Assembly (NCBI GenBank): GCA_002600635.1
Contig: CP021371.1
Location: 871,001 to 935,000 of the forward strand
DNA length: 64,000 nt
Reading direction: 5' to 3'
DNA from: Rhizobium sp. ACO-34A
Lineage (GTDB): Bacteria > Pseudomonadota > Alphaproteobacteria > Rhizobiales > Rhizobiaceae
In this document: positions 17,890 through 26,796 of the stretch, piece after piece
How positions within the stretch are numbered: position 1 is the stretch's first letter
Layout of the letters: each line of letters opens with the position of its first letter
The notes under the pieces: generated by a model
Told to the model about the DNA's origin: nothing
The model's database searches: none
The model's input: the letters and a program-made list of their open reading frames with translations, nothing else
Translations under genes and position numbers: made by a program

Positions 17890-18531
17890 ATGAGTGTTCT
17901 GCTGTCCCGGCTCAAGGATTTCAGTGCGGCGGTCACGCCGCCGCCAAGCGATTTCCTATCGGATATCGCTGACGATTTCGCCCAGCCCGATCTACTGGCC
18001 GCTCCGGTGGAAGAGCCTGTTGATGTCGAGGCCGTCAGGAACGAGGCCTATGCCGAAGGCCACGAGACGGCTGAGCGGGAACTCGCGGAAAAACACCGCC
18101 AGGCTCTCGACGCCATGGAGGCAGCACACCGCGAAGAGCTGGCCGCGCTCAGGCAGAAATACGAAGGCGAAGTCGCCGAGCATATCGGACAGGCCTTTCA
18201 ACAGATGACGACAGCGGTTGCTGGAGCGGTTGAAGCTGCGGTTGTTCGTGTCCTGTCTCCTCTGGTTGAGGAGAAGATCGCCATGCAGACGGCGACGGCT
18301 TTCGCATCGAAGGTTGCCGGGGAAATCACAGACGGGGAAACGGGAAGGCTGCAGGTTGCCGGGCCGGAGCGTCTCCTCGAAACCGTAAGGACCCGCCTTG
18401 CCGCAATCGACGCATCCGTCGACTTCCGGGAGACGTCCGAAATCGAACTGTCGTTCCAGATGGGCGATTCCGTTCTCGTGACGCGGCTGGCTGGCGTAGT
18501 CGAAGCCATGGAAGGGCTTATGGATGAGTGA
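17890..18531 (+). CDS. FliH-like flagellar protein (candidate export ATPase regulator)
   Basis: 213 aa from the ATG at 17890; an in-frame start at 17872 adds six residues. The central region is a charged coiled coil (NEAYAEGHETAERELAEKHR, then EAAHREELAALRQKYEGE). The C-terminal part (LQVAGPERLLETVRTRLAAI, later LSFQMGDSVLVTRLAGVVEA) resembles the end of FliH/YscL, which binds and restrains FliI. No other fliH is visible in this window. The stop overlaps motB by 8 bp, so it is in the motB operon. FliH is an inference from architecture, not a confident homology call. Confidence 0.7.
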   Translation: MSVLLSRLKDFSAAVTPPPSDFLSDIADDFAQPDLLAAPVEEPVDVEAVRNEAYAEGHETAERELAEKHRQALDAMEAAHREELAALRQKYEGEVAEHIGQAFQQMTTAVAGAVEAAVVRVLSPLVEEKIAMQTATAFASKVAGEITDGETGRLQVAGPERLLETVRTRLAAIDASVDFRETSEIELSFQMGDSVLVTRLAGVVEAMEGLMDE

Positions 18532-19810
18532 GGGCGAAAACCATCATCGAGGCAAGAACGAGATCATCATCGTCAAGCGTCACAAGGGTGACCACGATGG
18601 TGCTCACGGCGGTGCCTGGAAGATCGCTTATGCCGACTTCATGACCGCTATGATGGCCTTCTTTCTCGTGATGTGGCTCGTCAATGCCGCGAACGAGGAA
18701 ACCAAGGCCTCGATCTCCAGCTATTTCAATCCGATCAAGCTGACCGACGAAACGCCCAGCCAGAAGGGTGTCAAGGAGCCAGCGAAGGAAGCTGAAGGCG
18801 AACAGACCGCGCAGAAATCGGACATCAAGGCCGAGAAGCCGGAAGATGCGGCCGCAGCCGCATCGGGCGATGACCTGACGGCGTCGTCGGGCGAAAATAC
18901 CCATTATTCGGAAGCCGATTTCTTCGAAAATCCCTATGCGGTTCTGGCGGAGATCGCCCAGGAAGTCGGTCAGCAGGCGAATGTCAGCGTCAAGGGCGAG
19001 GGCGGTGCCGCCAATTCCGGTCCGTCGACCGGCGCGTCCGGCGGTGAGGCCTATCGCGATCCTTTCGATCCCGACTTCTGGAGCAAACAGGTGGCAGGCG
19101 GTCCCGCCCAGAACACCATGCCCGAAATCCAGGACAGCAAGCTGCCTGAAACCCCGGTTCAGCAGACCGAGCAGGCGATGCTTGCTCCGGGCAAGGAAAT
19201 GAAGCCCGAGAATGGAAAGACCGAGGCGCCGAACGAGAACGAGGTGGCTCTTGTCTCGCCGGATGCCACTCAGCCGAAGACCGCCGACGAAAGCCAGTCC
19301 GCTCCGGCCGAAGATGACATGGCGGCAGAATTGCTTGCCACGCCCGAGCAGAAGAAGGAAGCCGAGGAACTGCGCGAGGAGCTTTCCCGCTCGCTGAACG
19401 GCGTTCCGGGCAAGCTCGCCGAGGGCATCGTCGTGACGCCTTCGGAAGGCGGCACGCTTCTCACCATTTCCGATCAGGCGACGTCTCCGATGTTCGATGT
19501 CGGTTCGGCCGTACCGCAGAAGGAACTGGTGCTGGCAATGGAGAAGATCGGCGCGATCCTCAAGGACAAGCCGGGTTCGATCATCATCCGCGGCCATACC
19601 GACGTCAGGCCCTATCGCGGCGGCAAGGGCGACAACTGGAGCCTGTCGATGGATCGCGCGCATGCGGCTTATTACATGCTGGTGCGCGGCGGCCTCCAGG
19701 AAGATCGCGTCAAGCAGATGTCCGGCTTCGCAGACCGTCGCCTGCAGCTGCCTGACGATCCCCTGAACGGCGCCAACCGGCGCATCGAGATCCTGCTCAG
19801 CGATGGCTAA
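18524..19810 (+). CDS. motB: flagellar motor stator protein MotB
   Basis: 428 aa. The short cytoplasmic N-terminus is followed by the single membrane helix with the essential proton-binding Asp (D38 in YADFMTAMMAFFLVMWL). A long acidic periplasmic linker (about residues 70-300) follows, longer than in enteric MotB. The C-terminal OmpA-like peptidoglycan-binding domain is clear: IIIRGHTDVRPYRGGKGDNW and ending GANRRIEILLS. It forms the stator with MotA, which is outside the window. It overlaps the FliH-like gene by 8 bp and motC by 8 bp. Confidence 0.97.
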   Translation: MSEGENHHRGKNEIIIVKRHKGDHDGAHGGAWKIAYADFMTAMMAFFLVMWLVNAANEETKASISSYFNPIKLTDETPSQKGVKEPAKEAEGEQTAQKSDIKAEKPEDAAAAASGDDLTASSGENTHYSEADFFENPYAVLAEIAQEVGQQANVSVKGEGGAANSGPSTGASGGEAYRDPFDPDFWSKQVAGGPAQNTMPEIQDSKLPETPVQQTEQAMLAPGKEMKPENGKTEAPNENEVALVSPDATQPKTADESQSAPAEDDMAAELLATPEQKKEAEELREELSRSLNGVPGKLAEGIVVTPSEGGTLLTISDQATSPMFDVGSAVPQKELVLAMEKIGAILKDKPGSIIIRGHTDVRPYRGGKGDNWSLSMDRAHAAYYMLVRGGLQEDRVKQMSGFADRRLQLPDDPLNGANRRIEILLSDG

Positions 19811-21161
19811 AGGCGCGGCGATGACACGATCACCCAAAGGCAGCCTTTTACGCTTCGCGCTGTCGGCCGCGGTGATTGCCGCATGGCCTGCCGCCGCCTG
19901 GGCGGAGGATAGCAGCCTGTCTCCTTACAAGATGCTCCGATCCCTGCAGTTCATGCAGGACTCTGTGGTTCTCGGCGATCACTCCGCCGGCGACATGCAG
20001 CGTTTCATGCTGGAGACGATCGACAGTCGCTTGCGTTCGGCTGACGCGGAGATCTTCAGCGAACCGCGTAATGCCGATGCCGCGCTCGTCTATGCCATGA
20101 GTGGTGGCAATCCGGCGACGCTTAGCTATCTGGTGGCTCGTGATGTCGACGGCAATTTCGACGCTCGCGTCGTCAATGTCCTGCAGAAGTATTTCGATGG
20201 CCGTGGCATGCAGGTGGCGAAAACGATCGGTGATCTGGTTCCGGAATATCGCCACACCGCGCTCGGTCCCTATCTGGCGCTGATTGCCGGCAACATCACC
20301 TTCCCGACCGATGCAAGGACCGCGCTTGGCTTCTTCGACGAAGCCCGCTTTTCTGCGCCGGGCACGATCATTGAGGAAGCCGCGCTTCGCCGTTCCATCG
20401 TTGCGAGCATGGGCGTCTCCGAAGTGGAAAAGGCACTGTCCTATTCCCGGCACTATGCTCGCCGGTTCGTGCATTCTCCCTATTCCAACCAGTTCGCCGA
20501 TCTCTTCGTGGAACTGGTGGTGAAGCATTACGGGGTTATTACCCAAAACGATATCGCCGATGTTCTCGAGCCGATGGATACCGCGCGTCGGCAGGAGATC
20601 TACCTGCGAATTGCACGTGCGGCCACGCTCCGCGGCAATCAGGAACTCGCAAGGCTTTCGGCGACTGAAGCCCAGCGCCTGGCCGGCCTGGTGGATGGCA
20701 ATGGGCAGCCGGTTCTGCCCAATCTCTATGAAAGCGTGGCGAGCGTTTCCTCGTCCGATGTCGTTTCGGCAATTGATAGGTTGTCCGCCGTTTCGGACGA
20801 AACCCTGTCCGAGCGGGACAGGGCGCTGCGCAATGCTGCGCGCAGCATTGCAGAACAGATCTTGCAGCCCCCGGTGCTTGATGAGCCGATCAAGGTTGAA
20901 GAACCTCGTGCCGGTGCAGCCGGTCAGGCTCTCGTCGCCCCGCGGCCGCGAAGCCCGGTGCAAATGGAAGACGAGCAGCAATCGGTTTCCGCCCCCTCTG
21001 CGCCCGAACCGGCGCCGGTTGTGGCGAATGCAGATGCCCAGTCGGGTGCCGCAGATGCGGTAGCGGGCGAGGGCGGACCAGTTCTCGATTTTGTGAAGCA
21101 AAGTCGGGGCCGGTTGGGAGAGATTGACGCGCTTCTTGAACAGGAAGGCAACATCAAATGA
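19803..21161 (+). CDS. motC: periplasmic motility protein MotC
   Basis: 452 aa, or 446 if the ATG at 19821 is used. A signal peptide (hydrophobic about residues 17-33, ending AAWAED) directs it to the periplasm. The body is helical with segments SPYKMLRSLQFMQDSVVLGD and DAEIFSEPRNADAALVYAMS typical of rhizobial MotC, and the tail is Pro/Ala-rich. MotC binds the MotB periplasmic domain and is specific to rhizobia and relatives; its chaperone MotE is encoded at 6723. The gene overlaps motB by 8 bp and fliK by 4 bp. Confidence 0.93.
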   Translation: MAKGAAMTRSPKGSLLRFALSAAVIAAWPAAAWAEDSSLSPYKMLRSLQFMQDSVVLGDHSAGDMQRFMLETIDSRLRSADAEIFSEPRNADAALVYAMSGGNPATLSYLVARDVDGNFDARVVNVLQKYFDGRGMQVAKTIGDLVPEYRHTALGPYLALIAGNITFPTDARTALGFFDEARFSAPGTIIEEAALRRSIVASMGVSEVEKALSYSRHYARRFVHSPYSNQFADLFVELVVKHYGVITQNDIADVLEPMDTARRQEIYLRIARAATLRGNQELARLSATEAQRLAGLVDGNGQPVLPNLYESVASVSSSDVVSAIDRLSAVSDETLSERDRALRNAARSIAEQILQPPVLDEPIKVEEPRAGAAGQALVAPRPRSPVQMEDEQQSVSAPSAPEPAPVVANADAQSGAADAVAGEGGPVLDFVKQSRGRLGEIDALLEQEGNIK

Positions 21162-22636
21162 TGAACGTCGTGAACACTGCCGCCAAGGCAACCTCGGAAA
21201 TGGTTTCGATGACGGGCGCGGGCGGTAAAACGTCCCAGGCGTCTGACGGAGATGCATTCTCCAAAACCCTGAATGCTTTCGACGGCGAAAAGCCGGCGGG
21301 CTATTCGGGTGAGGGCGATGCGAAGGGCACTCCCCAGGCGGCCGAAGGCGATGTTTCCGACGTTTCCGGGGAAGCCAAGGTTCAGGTCACGCCCCCGCGC
21401 GAAGTTCCTGCATCATCCGAGACCGATCTCGCCTCGCTGAGCGAGCAGATGACCACCGGACAACAGGCGCAGCAGCCGGATGCCACCGGGGCAAAGACGA
21501 CCAGCACGGTCTCCGAGAAGCCCGGCGCGAATTCGCAGAAGCTGGCGGAAATTGCCGCCGCTCTGGCGATGTCCACCACCGATGGTGGAGTAACGGACAC
21601 CAAGGCACTGGCCGCTGCACTCAAGAAGCTCGCGGATAGCGCCAAATCGGGCTCCGACCTTTCCACGGATGTCGCTGACGAAACCGCCGATGCGGCTTCG
21701 ACGGATACGACCGCACTCGATGACATGCTGTCGCTGTTGTCGCTTCCTCTGGCGGGTAGCCAGGCCGAGCAGACGACGGCGGCCGCCAGTGAGTTCAACG
21801 CGGCCCAGCAGGGCGCGATCGCTGGTATCGAGGGACACACGACCGGTACGAAGGTTCTGCCGGAACAGGCCGGACAGGATGCTGCCTCGGGCGATGATGC
21901 CTCCCCGACGGAAACCGGTGCGGTCTTCAGGTTCCAGAAGAGTGACTCTGCCGCAAGCGTCGATATGTATGTCGCTCCGGGCACCGATGGCAGCGTCGAC
22001 GTGGATGTATCCGCATCGACGGCCAAGGATGCACCCGTCGTGCAGGTGGTCGATTCAAGACGCTATCTCGGACTCGCTCCGAATTCGAATGCCCTGTCCG
22101 TGGCATCGACGATCGCCAACGATCCTCAGTGGGCCGGCGCCCTGGATCCGGCCTCGAAACTCGCCAATTCGGCACTCTTCGCCAGCACCGGTAACGTTGT
22201 GCACACGCTGAAGATCCAGATGAACCCGGTTGAACTTGGTAACGTCACGGCGACGATGCGGCTCGTGGGCGAGGACCTCAGCATTCATCTCACCGTGCAT
22301 AGCAGCAGTGCCTATCGTGAACTGACGAACGACAGCAATTCCATCATGGACGCGCTGAAGGCTCAGGGTTTCAGCGTCGACCAGATTTCGGTCAGCATGT
22401 CGTCCTCGTCCGACAAGTCGGGCGACAACCCGGCCGGCGGACGCCAGGCTTCCGACATGGGTCAGTCCCAGCAGCAGCAGGGTAACCGGCAGAGCGGCGG
22501 CGATGCACGACAGGCTGACCAGTTCGACAGGATGTCATCTGGTTCGGGAACGGCAGGAGGCAATGATGCAGGTGTGGTCGAAGGCGCTGTTGCTTCCGGC
22601 GCTGGCTCTGCTCGCCCTGAGCACGTCTACCTCTGA
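21158..22636 (+). CDS. fliK: flagellar hook-length control protein FliK (formerly MotD)
   Basis: 492 aa. The N-terminal two thirds are low-complexity (Ser, Thr, Ala, Asp, Gln), as in other FliK proteins. The C-terminal FliK domain is recognisable at about residues 345-410: VHTLKIQMNPVELGNVTATM and the following MDALKAQGFSVDQISVSM. In Sinorhizobium the gene at this place, first called motD, was shown to be fliK. It is exported and sets hook length before the export switch. It overlaps motC by 4 bp, and its last 71 bp overlap the start of the transglycosylase gene. Confidence 0.92.
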   Translation: MMNVVNTAAKATSEMVSMTGAGGKTSQASDGDAFSKTLNAFDGEKPAGYSGEGDAKGTPQAAEGDVSDVSGEAKVQVTPPREVPASSETDLASLSEQMTTGQQAQQPDATGAKTTSTVSEKPGANSQKLAEIAAALAMSTTDGGVTDTKALAAALKKLADSAKSGSDLSTDVADETADAASTDTTALDDMLSLLSLPLAGSQAEQTTAAASEFNAAQQGAIAGIEGHTTGTKVLPEQAGQDAASGDDASPTETGAVFRFQKSDSAASVDMYVAPGTDGSVDVDVSASTAKDAPVVQVVDSRRYLGLAPNSNALSVASTIANDPQWAGALDPASKLANSALFASTGNVVHTLKIQMNPVELGNVTATMRLVGEDLSIHLTVHSSSAYRELTNDSNSIMDALKAQGFSVDQISVSMSSSSDKSGDNPAGGRQASDMGQSQQQQGNRQSGGDARQADQFDRMSSGSGTAGGNDAGVVEGAVASGAGSARPEHVYL

Positions 22637-23153
22637 GAAGAGCGAGGCTGCCGCGCGCACCTGCGAGCGGCAGATCGAGAGCGCGGCCGCTCGCTATGGG
22701 GTCCCTGAAGGTATTCTCTATTCCGTCGGTCTGACGGAGACAGGCCGTAAAGGCTCGCTCAGCCCCTATGCCCTGAACATCGAAGGCAAGGCATATTTTC
22801 CGGCCTCGCTGCAGGATGCCTATAACCAGTTCGCGGACGCCAAGCGGCGTGGTGCGAAGCTGATCGATATCGGCTGCATGCAGATCAACCACTACTACCA
22901 CAGTTCCGAATTCGGATCGGTGGAACAGATGTTCGACCCGGCACAGAACGTCGCCTATGCGGCCCTGTTCCTGAAGCGTCTCCACGACAGGCACGAAACC
23001 TGGACCATGGCGGTCGCCCGCTATCACGCAGGCCCGAACAACGATCCGGCGCAGCAGAAATATGTCTGCCGCGTGATCGCCAATCTTGTTGCGACGGGAT
23101 ACGGGAAGTGGACGCCGGCTGCGTCGTCGTTCTGCCGGAATGCGCAACCCTGA
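22566..23153 (+). CDS. flagellar lytic transglycosylase (SLT domain)
   Basis: 195 aa from the ATG at 22566, chosen because AGGAGG lies 5 bases upstream; the ATG at 22563 is too close. Signal peptide at residues 1-30. The SLT fold begins at CERQIESAAARYGVPEGILY, with the probable catalytic Glu at residue 58 (SVGLTETGR), and continues with DIGCMQINHYYHSSEF and AVARYHAGPNN. It probably cuts peptidoglycan for rod passage, doing the job of the C-terminal half of enteric FlgJ, which is absent from the FlgJ-type protein at 30199. It overlaps fliK by 71 bp. The last 86 bp are duplicated at 46892-46977. Confidence 0.93.
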   Translation: MQVWSKALLLPALALLALSTSTSEKSEAAARTCERQIESAAARYGVPEGILYSVGLTETGRKGSLSPYALNIEGKAYFPASLQDAYNQFADAKRRGAKLIDIGCMQINHYYHSSEFGSVEQMFDPAQNVAYAALFLKRLHDRHETWTMAVARYHAGPNNDPAQQKYVCRVIANLVATGYGKWTPAASSFCRNAQP

Positions 23154-24094
23154 GACGAATTGACCTCCCTCATCCCCGCGATCCGATGATTCCGGCAGGA
23201 ATGGGGCCGTCGACACCGATCAATATCTCATTTGCCTCATTTAACGTTTTCCCCAAGGAAAATTGTGCCACAGTTAACCATAACCCACTAAATCTAGTGC
23301 AAATCGGCTGACTATGGTTAATCAATTATTAATTAATCCCCGCAACTTTCCACCATTGTCTCCGATTCCTCCGATTCGTACTCCTTGTGCAATCGAGGCA
23401 CTACACTGATTCGGAGGCGGACGAATGATCGTAGTAGTTGACGAGCGAGAGCTCGTGACGGAGGGATACACCTCCCTGTTCGGAAGAGAAGGCATTCCAT
23501 CGACCGGGTTCGACCCCGTCGAATTCGGCGAGTGGGTCAATACGGCCGCCGACGCCGACATCGCGGCCATCGAGGCTTTCCTCATCGGCCAGAGCGACGA
23601 CAGCTTCGCCCTGCCGAGAGCCATCCGCGATCGTTCGCGCGCTCCCGTGATTGCGGTCTCCGACCAGCCTTCCCTGGAAACCACGCTCGCCCTCTTCGAC
23701 AGCGGCGTCGACGATGTCGTCAGGAAGCCGGTTCATCCCCGCGAGATCCTGGCGCGTGCCGCGGCCATCCGCCGGCGTCTCACCGCCATCTCCTCCTTCA
23801 CCGACATCGGACCGATCCGCGTCTTCTCAGACGGCCGCGATCCCGAGATCCAGGGCGAGGTCTTCGCGCTTCCCCGCCGCGAGCGCCGCATTCTCGAATA
23901 CCTGATTGCCAACCGCGGGCGCCGCGTCTCCAAGTCCCAGATCTTCTCCGCCATCTACGGCATCTTCGACGAGGACGTCGAAGAAAACGTCGTCGAAAGC
24001 CACATTTCCAAGCTCAGAAAGAAACTGCGCAAAAAGCTCGGTTTCGATCCCGTCGATTCCAAACGTTTCCTCGGATACTGCATCGACTGGAAGT
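23068..24094 (+). repeat. inverted duplication carrying rem, copy A
   Basis: About 1,027 bp matching the reverse complement of 45951-46977 without any indel that I can find. It covers the last 86 bp of the transglycosylase gene, the whole rem promoter and rem up to the first base of its stop codon. I counted 8 base differences in the 357 bp upstream of rem and only a few in the coding part, so identity is roughly 98-99%. Outside these ends the flanks are unrelated. Confidence 0.95.
23274..23332. promoter_or_regulatory. CtrA-type sites in rem promoter (copy A)
   Basis: TTAACCATA at 23274-23282 and its inverted match TATGGTTAA at 23313-23321. A full TTAA-N7-TTAA site (TTAATCAATTATTAA) lies at 23318-23332. 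Both arrangements match the CtrA consensus known from alphaproteobacteria. They lie 93-151 bp before the rem ATG. The N7 site is kept in copy B. Confidence 0.6.
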
Positions 24095-24096
24095 AA
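23425..24096 (+). CDS. rem: motility transcriptional activator Rem (copy A)
   Basis: 223 aa with ribosome binding site CGGAGG. The N-terminal half is a receiver-like domain ([20 protein letters not shown]) without an evident phosphorylatable Asp: the beta-3 region reads ADIAAIEAF. The C-terminal half is an OmpR-type winged helix ([20 protein letters not shown], recognition helix around [20 protein letters not shown]). In Sinorhizobium Rem activates mid-level flagellar genes and is itself controlled by VisNR. This copy follows the transglycosylase gene, the usual upstream neighbour, but is followed by a terminator instead of flgE. The protein is identical to copy B at 45949. Confidence 0.96.
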   Translation: MIVVVDERELVTEGYTSLFGREGIPSTGFDPVEFGEWVNTAADADIAAIEAFLIGQSDDSFALPRAIRDRSRAPVIAVSDQPSLETTLALFDSGVDDVVRKPVHPREILARAAAIRRRLTAISSFTDIGPIRVFSDGRDPEIQGEVFALPRRERRILEYLIANRGRRVSKSQIFSAIYGIFDEDVEENVVESHISKLRKKLRKKLGFDPVDSKRFLGYCIDWK

Positions 24097-24175
24097 ACAG
24101 GTTTCGGCAAGCCCAAAGCCATGCGAGCAAGGGCAGCCAGAGCATTCCCCTCCGAACGGCATCCTGCAAAACAGA

Positions 24176-24210
24176 AAAACCGCGGCGACCAAACGCTGCG
24201 GTTTTTGTTT
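24176..24210 (+). terminator. terminator after rem copy A
   Basis: Stem AAAACCGCGGCG / CGCTGCGGTTTT with one mismatch, followed by a T-rich run. It separates rem from the convergent DUF1217 gene. Confidence 0.85.
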
Positions 24211-24276
24211 GCGCTAACAGGGCGGTTCACACGGCCGACGTCTTCCGGAACCCCGTGAAGGGTTCCGGTCGCTCCG

Positions 24277-26502
24277 TCACTTGGCGGAAAGCTGTGCAAC
24301 GGCGAGGAGCGTATCGGCGCTGATCGAGTTCACACCGGACAGGATCGACAGCGCGGCAGAGTCGGTGGTGCCGTTTTCGGTATCGTAGAGAGCCGTGTAT
24401 CGCTTCACCAGCTTCTCGACGTAATCGGGATCCTGAAGCTGTTCGAGATCGATGAAATTCTTGACGGTGGCTGCTTGCTTCTCCACGTCCTGGCTCGAGA
24501 AGTAGTCGGACATGCTGTAGGCGGTGGTGAAGAATTCCAGAAGCGCGGTGTCACCGAGAATATCGTAGGCGCTGGTGATCGACGGGGCCATGCGCTGGAA
24601 GTAGAGAGCCAGACGAACGCCTTCGCTCGAATCGCCCTGTTCTTCTTCAAGGGTCTGGCGAAGATACCGGTTGACGGTTTCGAGCGTGTCGCCGCGCTGC
24701 TGGATGGTTCCGACCGGATCGCTCGAGAGATTGCCTTCAAGGTCGAAATTGAACGAAGCCACGATTTCCGCGAAGGTGTTGTCGGAAAGCGAATTCACAT
24801 AGCTCTTCGGATCCGTCAGGTCGGATTCGAACATCTTGCGCAGATCCAGTTCCTCATCATCGAGGCTCTCCGGATCGATCCCCTTGGCTTCGAGCACGAA
24901 GTTCGTGAGACGGCTATCCGCGAGGAACTCGTCAAGCGTAGTGATCTTCTCCATCTGCGTCTTGTAATATTCGATCTCCGCTTCCGCATCTTCCTTGGCA
25001 TCGGAGAGTTCCGTGCCGGTCAGGAAGCGGGTCTTCTGGTCGGTATAGGCGCTAGCATAGTCGTTGATGACGTTCTCGGACTGGATAAGAAGCGGAACTT
25101 CCGTGTCACCGTCGGAATTGAAGTTGAAGGCCTTCACCAGACTGACAAAACGGTCGTCCTTCAGCGAGTTGACGTAGCTGTTCTTGTCGTCAACATCGCT
25201 GGACAGGATCTTGCGCAACTCCGACTTGGTCACCTCGGTGGGATCGATGCCATAGGCGCGCAATGCAACGTTCCAGATCTCCGTCACATCGTCATAGGTG
25301 TCGTCGTTATTGGCGTCGTCGTCGGCCTCGTAATAGTCGCTGTTGGTCGTCAGGAAATCGTCGATATTGGTAACCGCGGCAATACGGGTCTCGAAATTGG
25401 ATACCGCGTCTTCCACTGCAGCCTTCTGCTCTTCCTGGAAGGCGGTCTTGTAACGGCTCGCCAGCGACGAGATCTGGTCGGTGCTCAGTGCGCTTTCGCC
25501 CGAGGTGACGGTTCCGTCGGTCTCGAAATTGAAATAATCCAGAAGCTCGGTGTTGCCATAAACTGAAGCAAAGCTTTCGCTGGACATCAGGCTTGCGACG
25601 CTCGATGCCATGATGGTGTCGCGCAGGCCGAATGCCGTCTTCACGTAGGACAGCAGCCGCTCATCGGAGACCAGTTCGGTAGCGGTCGTGGCGGACGCCG
25701 CGTTCTTTTCCCAATAGGCCTGGTTTGCTTCGTAAAGCAGGTCGGAGGGATAGGTCGAGGCGTTGTAGATGTAGTCGAGACGGCGGTTCTCGATCTCGTC
25801 GGTGGTCTGGACGGTGGTGCCGTTGACGGAACCATCGGTATTGAAACTGAACGACGCAGCCAGTTCACGCCAGGCGTCGCTGCTGGCCTTGTTGGCCACG
25901 CTGTCCGGGTCGGTGAGATCGCTGGTCAGGACCTGCTTGAGATAGCTCTTCGAGGTGTAGGTCGCATCGAGGCCGAAGGATTCCAGCACGTAGCTGCGAA
26001 GCCGGCTGTCGCCGATCAGCTGATCGACACTGGTGATGCTGCTGATCTTCTTCTCGTAATAATCGACCTCAGTCTGGATCGCGTCTTCTTCAGCCGTGAA
26101 GGAATCCTGATAGGCGGTGAGGAGAGTATCCGTCTGAACGGAGGTCTGGGCCTTCGTCGTCTCGCCGGCGAAATTGAAGGCGGCGGCGAAGTCCTGATAG
26201 CGCGTATCGGTCAGGCTGTTGGCGAAGCTCGAATCGTCCGTCAGGTCGCTTTCGAGGATCTTCTTCATGAAGGCCTTGGCGTAGGTCATGTCCTCGAGAC
26301 CATAAGCCTTCATCGCATACGAGAAGAGCCTGTAGTCGTTGACGAACTCGTCGACGGTCGTGATGTTGCCGATGTTTTCTTCGTAGTAGGCGGTATCGCG
26401 GGAAACGGTCGATTCGTTCGCGACCCGGGTCAACGAGGTCTTCATATCCCTGTTGACCAGGAGATAGCTCGTATAGGTCGAAAGCGTTGTCGTCGATGTC
26501 AC
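24277..26502 (-). CDS. large DUF1217-type repeat protein
   Basis: 741 aa, built from about six copies of one module of 100-130 residues. The clearest markers are YYEENIGNITTVDEFVNDYR, YYEKKISSITSVDQLIGDSR and YYKTQMEKITTLDEFLADSR. Each is followed by an AYGL- or AKGID-type stretch, a segment such as ILESDLTDDSSFANSL, and a FNF-type ending (AAAFNF, ASFSFN, DYFNFE, KAFNFN, ASFNFD). This matches DUF1217, a family found with flagellar genes in Rhizobiales. There is no signal peptide or membrane segment; composition is acidic, with abundant Thr/Ser. A secreted or export-related role is possible but unproven. It is divergent from flhA. Confidence 0.8.
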   Translation of the reverse strand: MTSTTTLSTYTSYLLVNRDMKTSLTRVANESTVSRDTAYYEENIGNITTVDEFVNDYRLFSYAMKAYGLEDMTYAKAFMKKILESDLTDDSSFANSLTDTRYQDFAAAFNFAGETTKAQTSVQTDTLLTAYQDSFTAEEDAIQTEVDYYEKKISSITSVDQLIGDSRLRSYVLESFGLDATYTSKSYLKQVLTSDLTDPDSVANKASSDAWRELAASFSFNTDGSVNGTTVQTTDEIENRRLDYIYNASTYPSDLLYEANQAYWEKNAASATTATELVSDERLLSYVKTAFGLRDTIMASSVASLMSSESFASVYGNTELLDYFNFETDGTVTSGESALSTDQISSLASRYKTAFQEEQKAAVEDAVSNFETRIAAVTNIDDFLTTNSDYYEADDDANNDDTYDDVTEIWNVALRAYGIDPTEVTKSELRKILSSDVDDKNSYVNSLKDDRFVSLVKAFNFNSDGDTEVPLLIQSENVINDYASAYTDQKTRFLTGTELSDAKEDAEAEIEYYKTQMEKITTLDEFLADSRLTNFVLEAKGIDPESLDDEELDLRKMFESDLTDPKSYVNSLSDNTFAEIVASFNFDLEGNLSSDPVGTIQQRGDTLETVNRYLRQTLEEEQGDSSEGVRLALYFQRMAPSITSAYDILGDTALLEFFTTAYSMSDYFSSQDVEKQAATVKNFIDLEQLQDPDYVEKLVKRYTALYDTENGTTDSAALSILSGVNSISADTLLAVAQLSAK

Positions 26503-26796
26503 CGGGAGCCCTTTCGTATAGAAACGGCCATATCATGGCCTGCCCAAGGCGCCCACATCGCGCAATCATCCATGTAACCGCTTACGCCACAAATGTTAAC
26601 AATTCGTTAACGGACCGCTTTCGGGCTTAACGATCGGGAGCCACAAGGCGGTTCTGCGCCACTCTCGCGCAAGCTTCAGTCTCTAGGCTCCGGGTTGGAC
26701 TGGTTTGCCCTGCGAACGAAAACGCGCGTCGGGTGCCAGTTTCACATGAACGTGAAATCGAAGTCTTTGCTGATCTCATGACGAGACGGAGCAGGA
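26503..26796. promoter_or_regulatory. divergent DUF1217 / flhA intergenic region with CtrA-type site
   Basis: 294 bp. A full TTAA-N7-TTAAC site (TTAACAATTCGTTAAC) is at 26596-26611, between the two divergent starts. It could serve either promoter. Confidence 0.65.
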
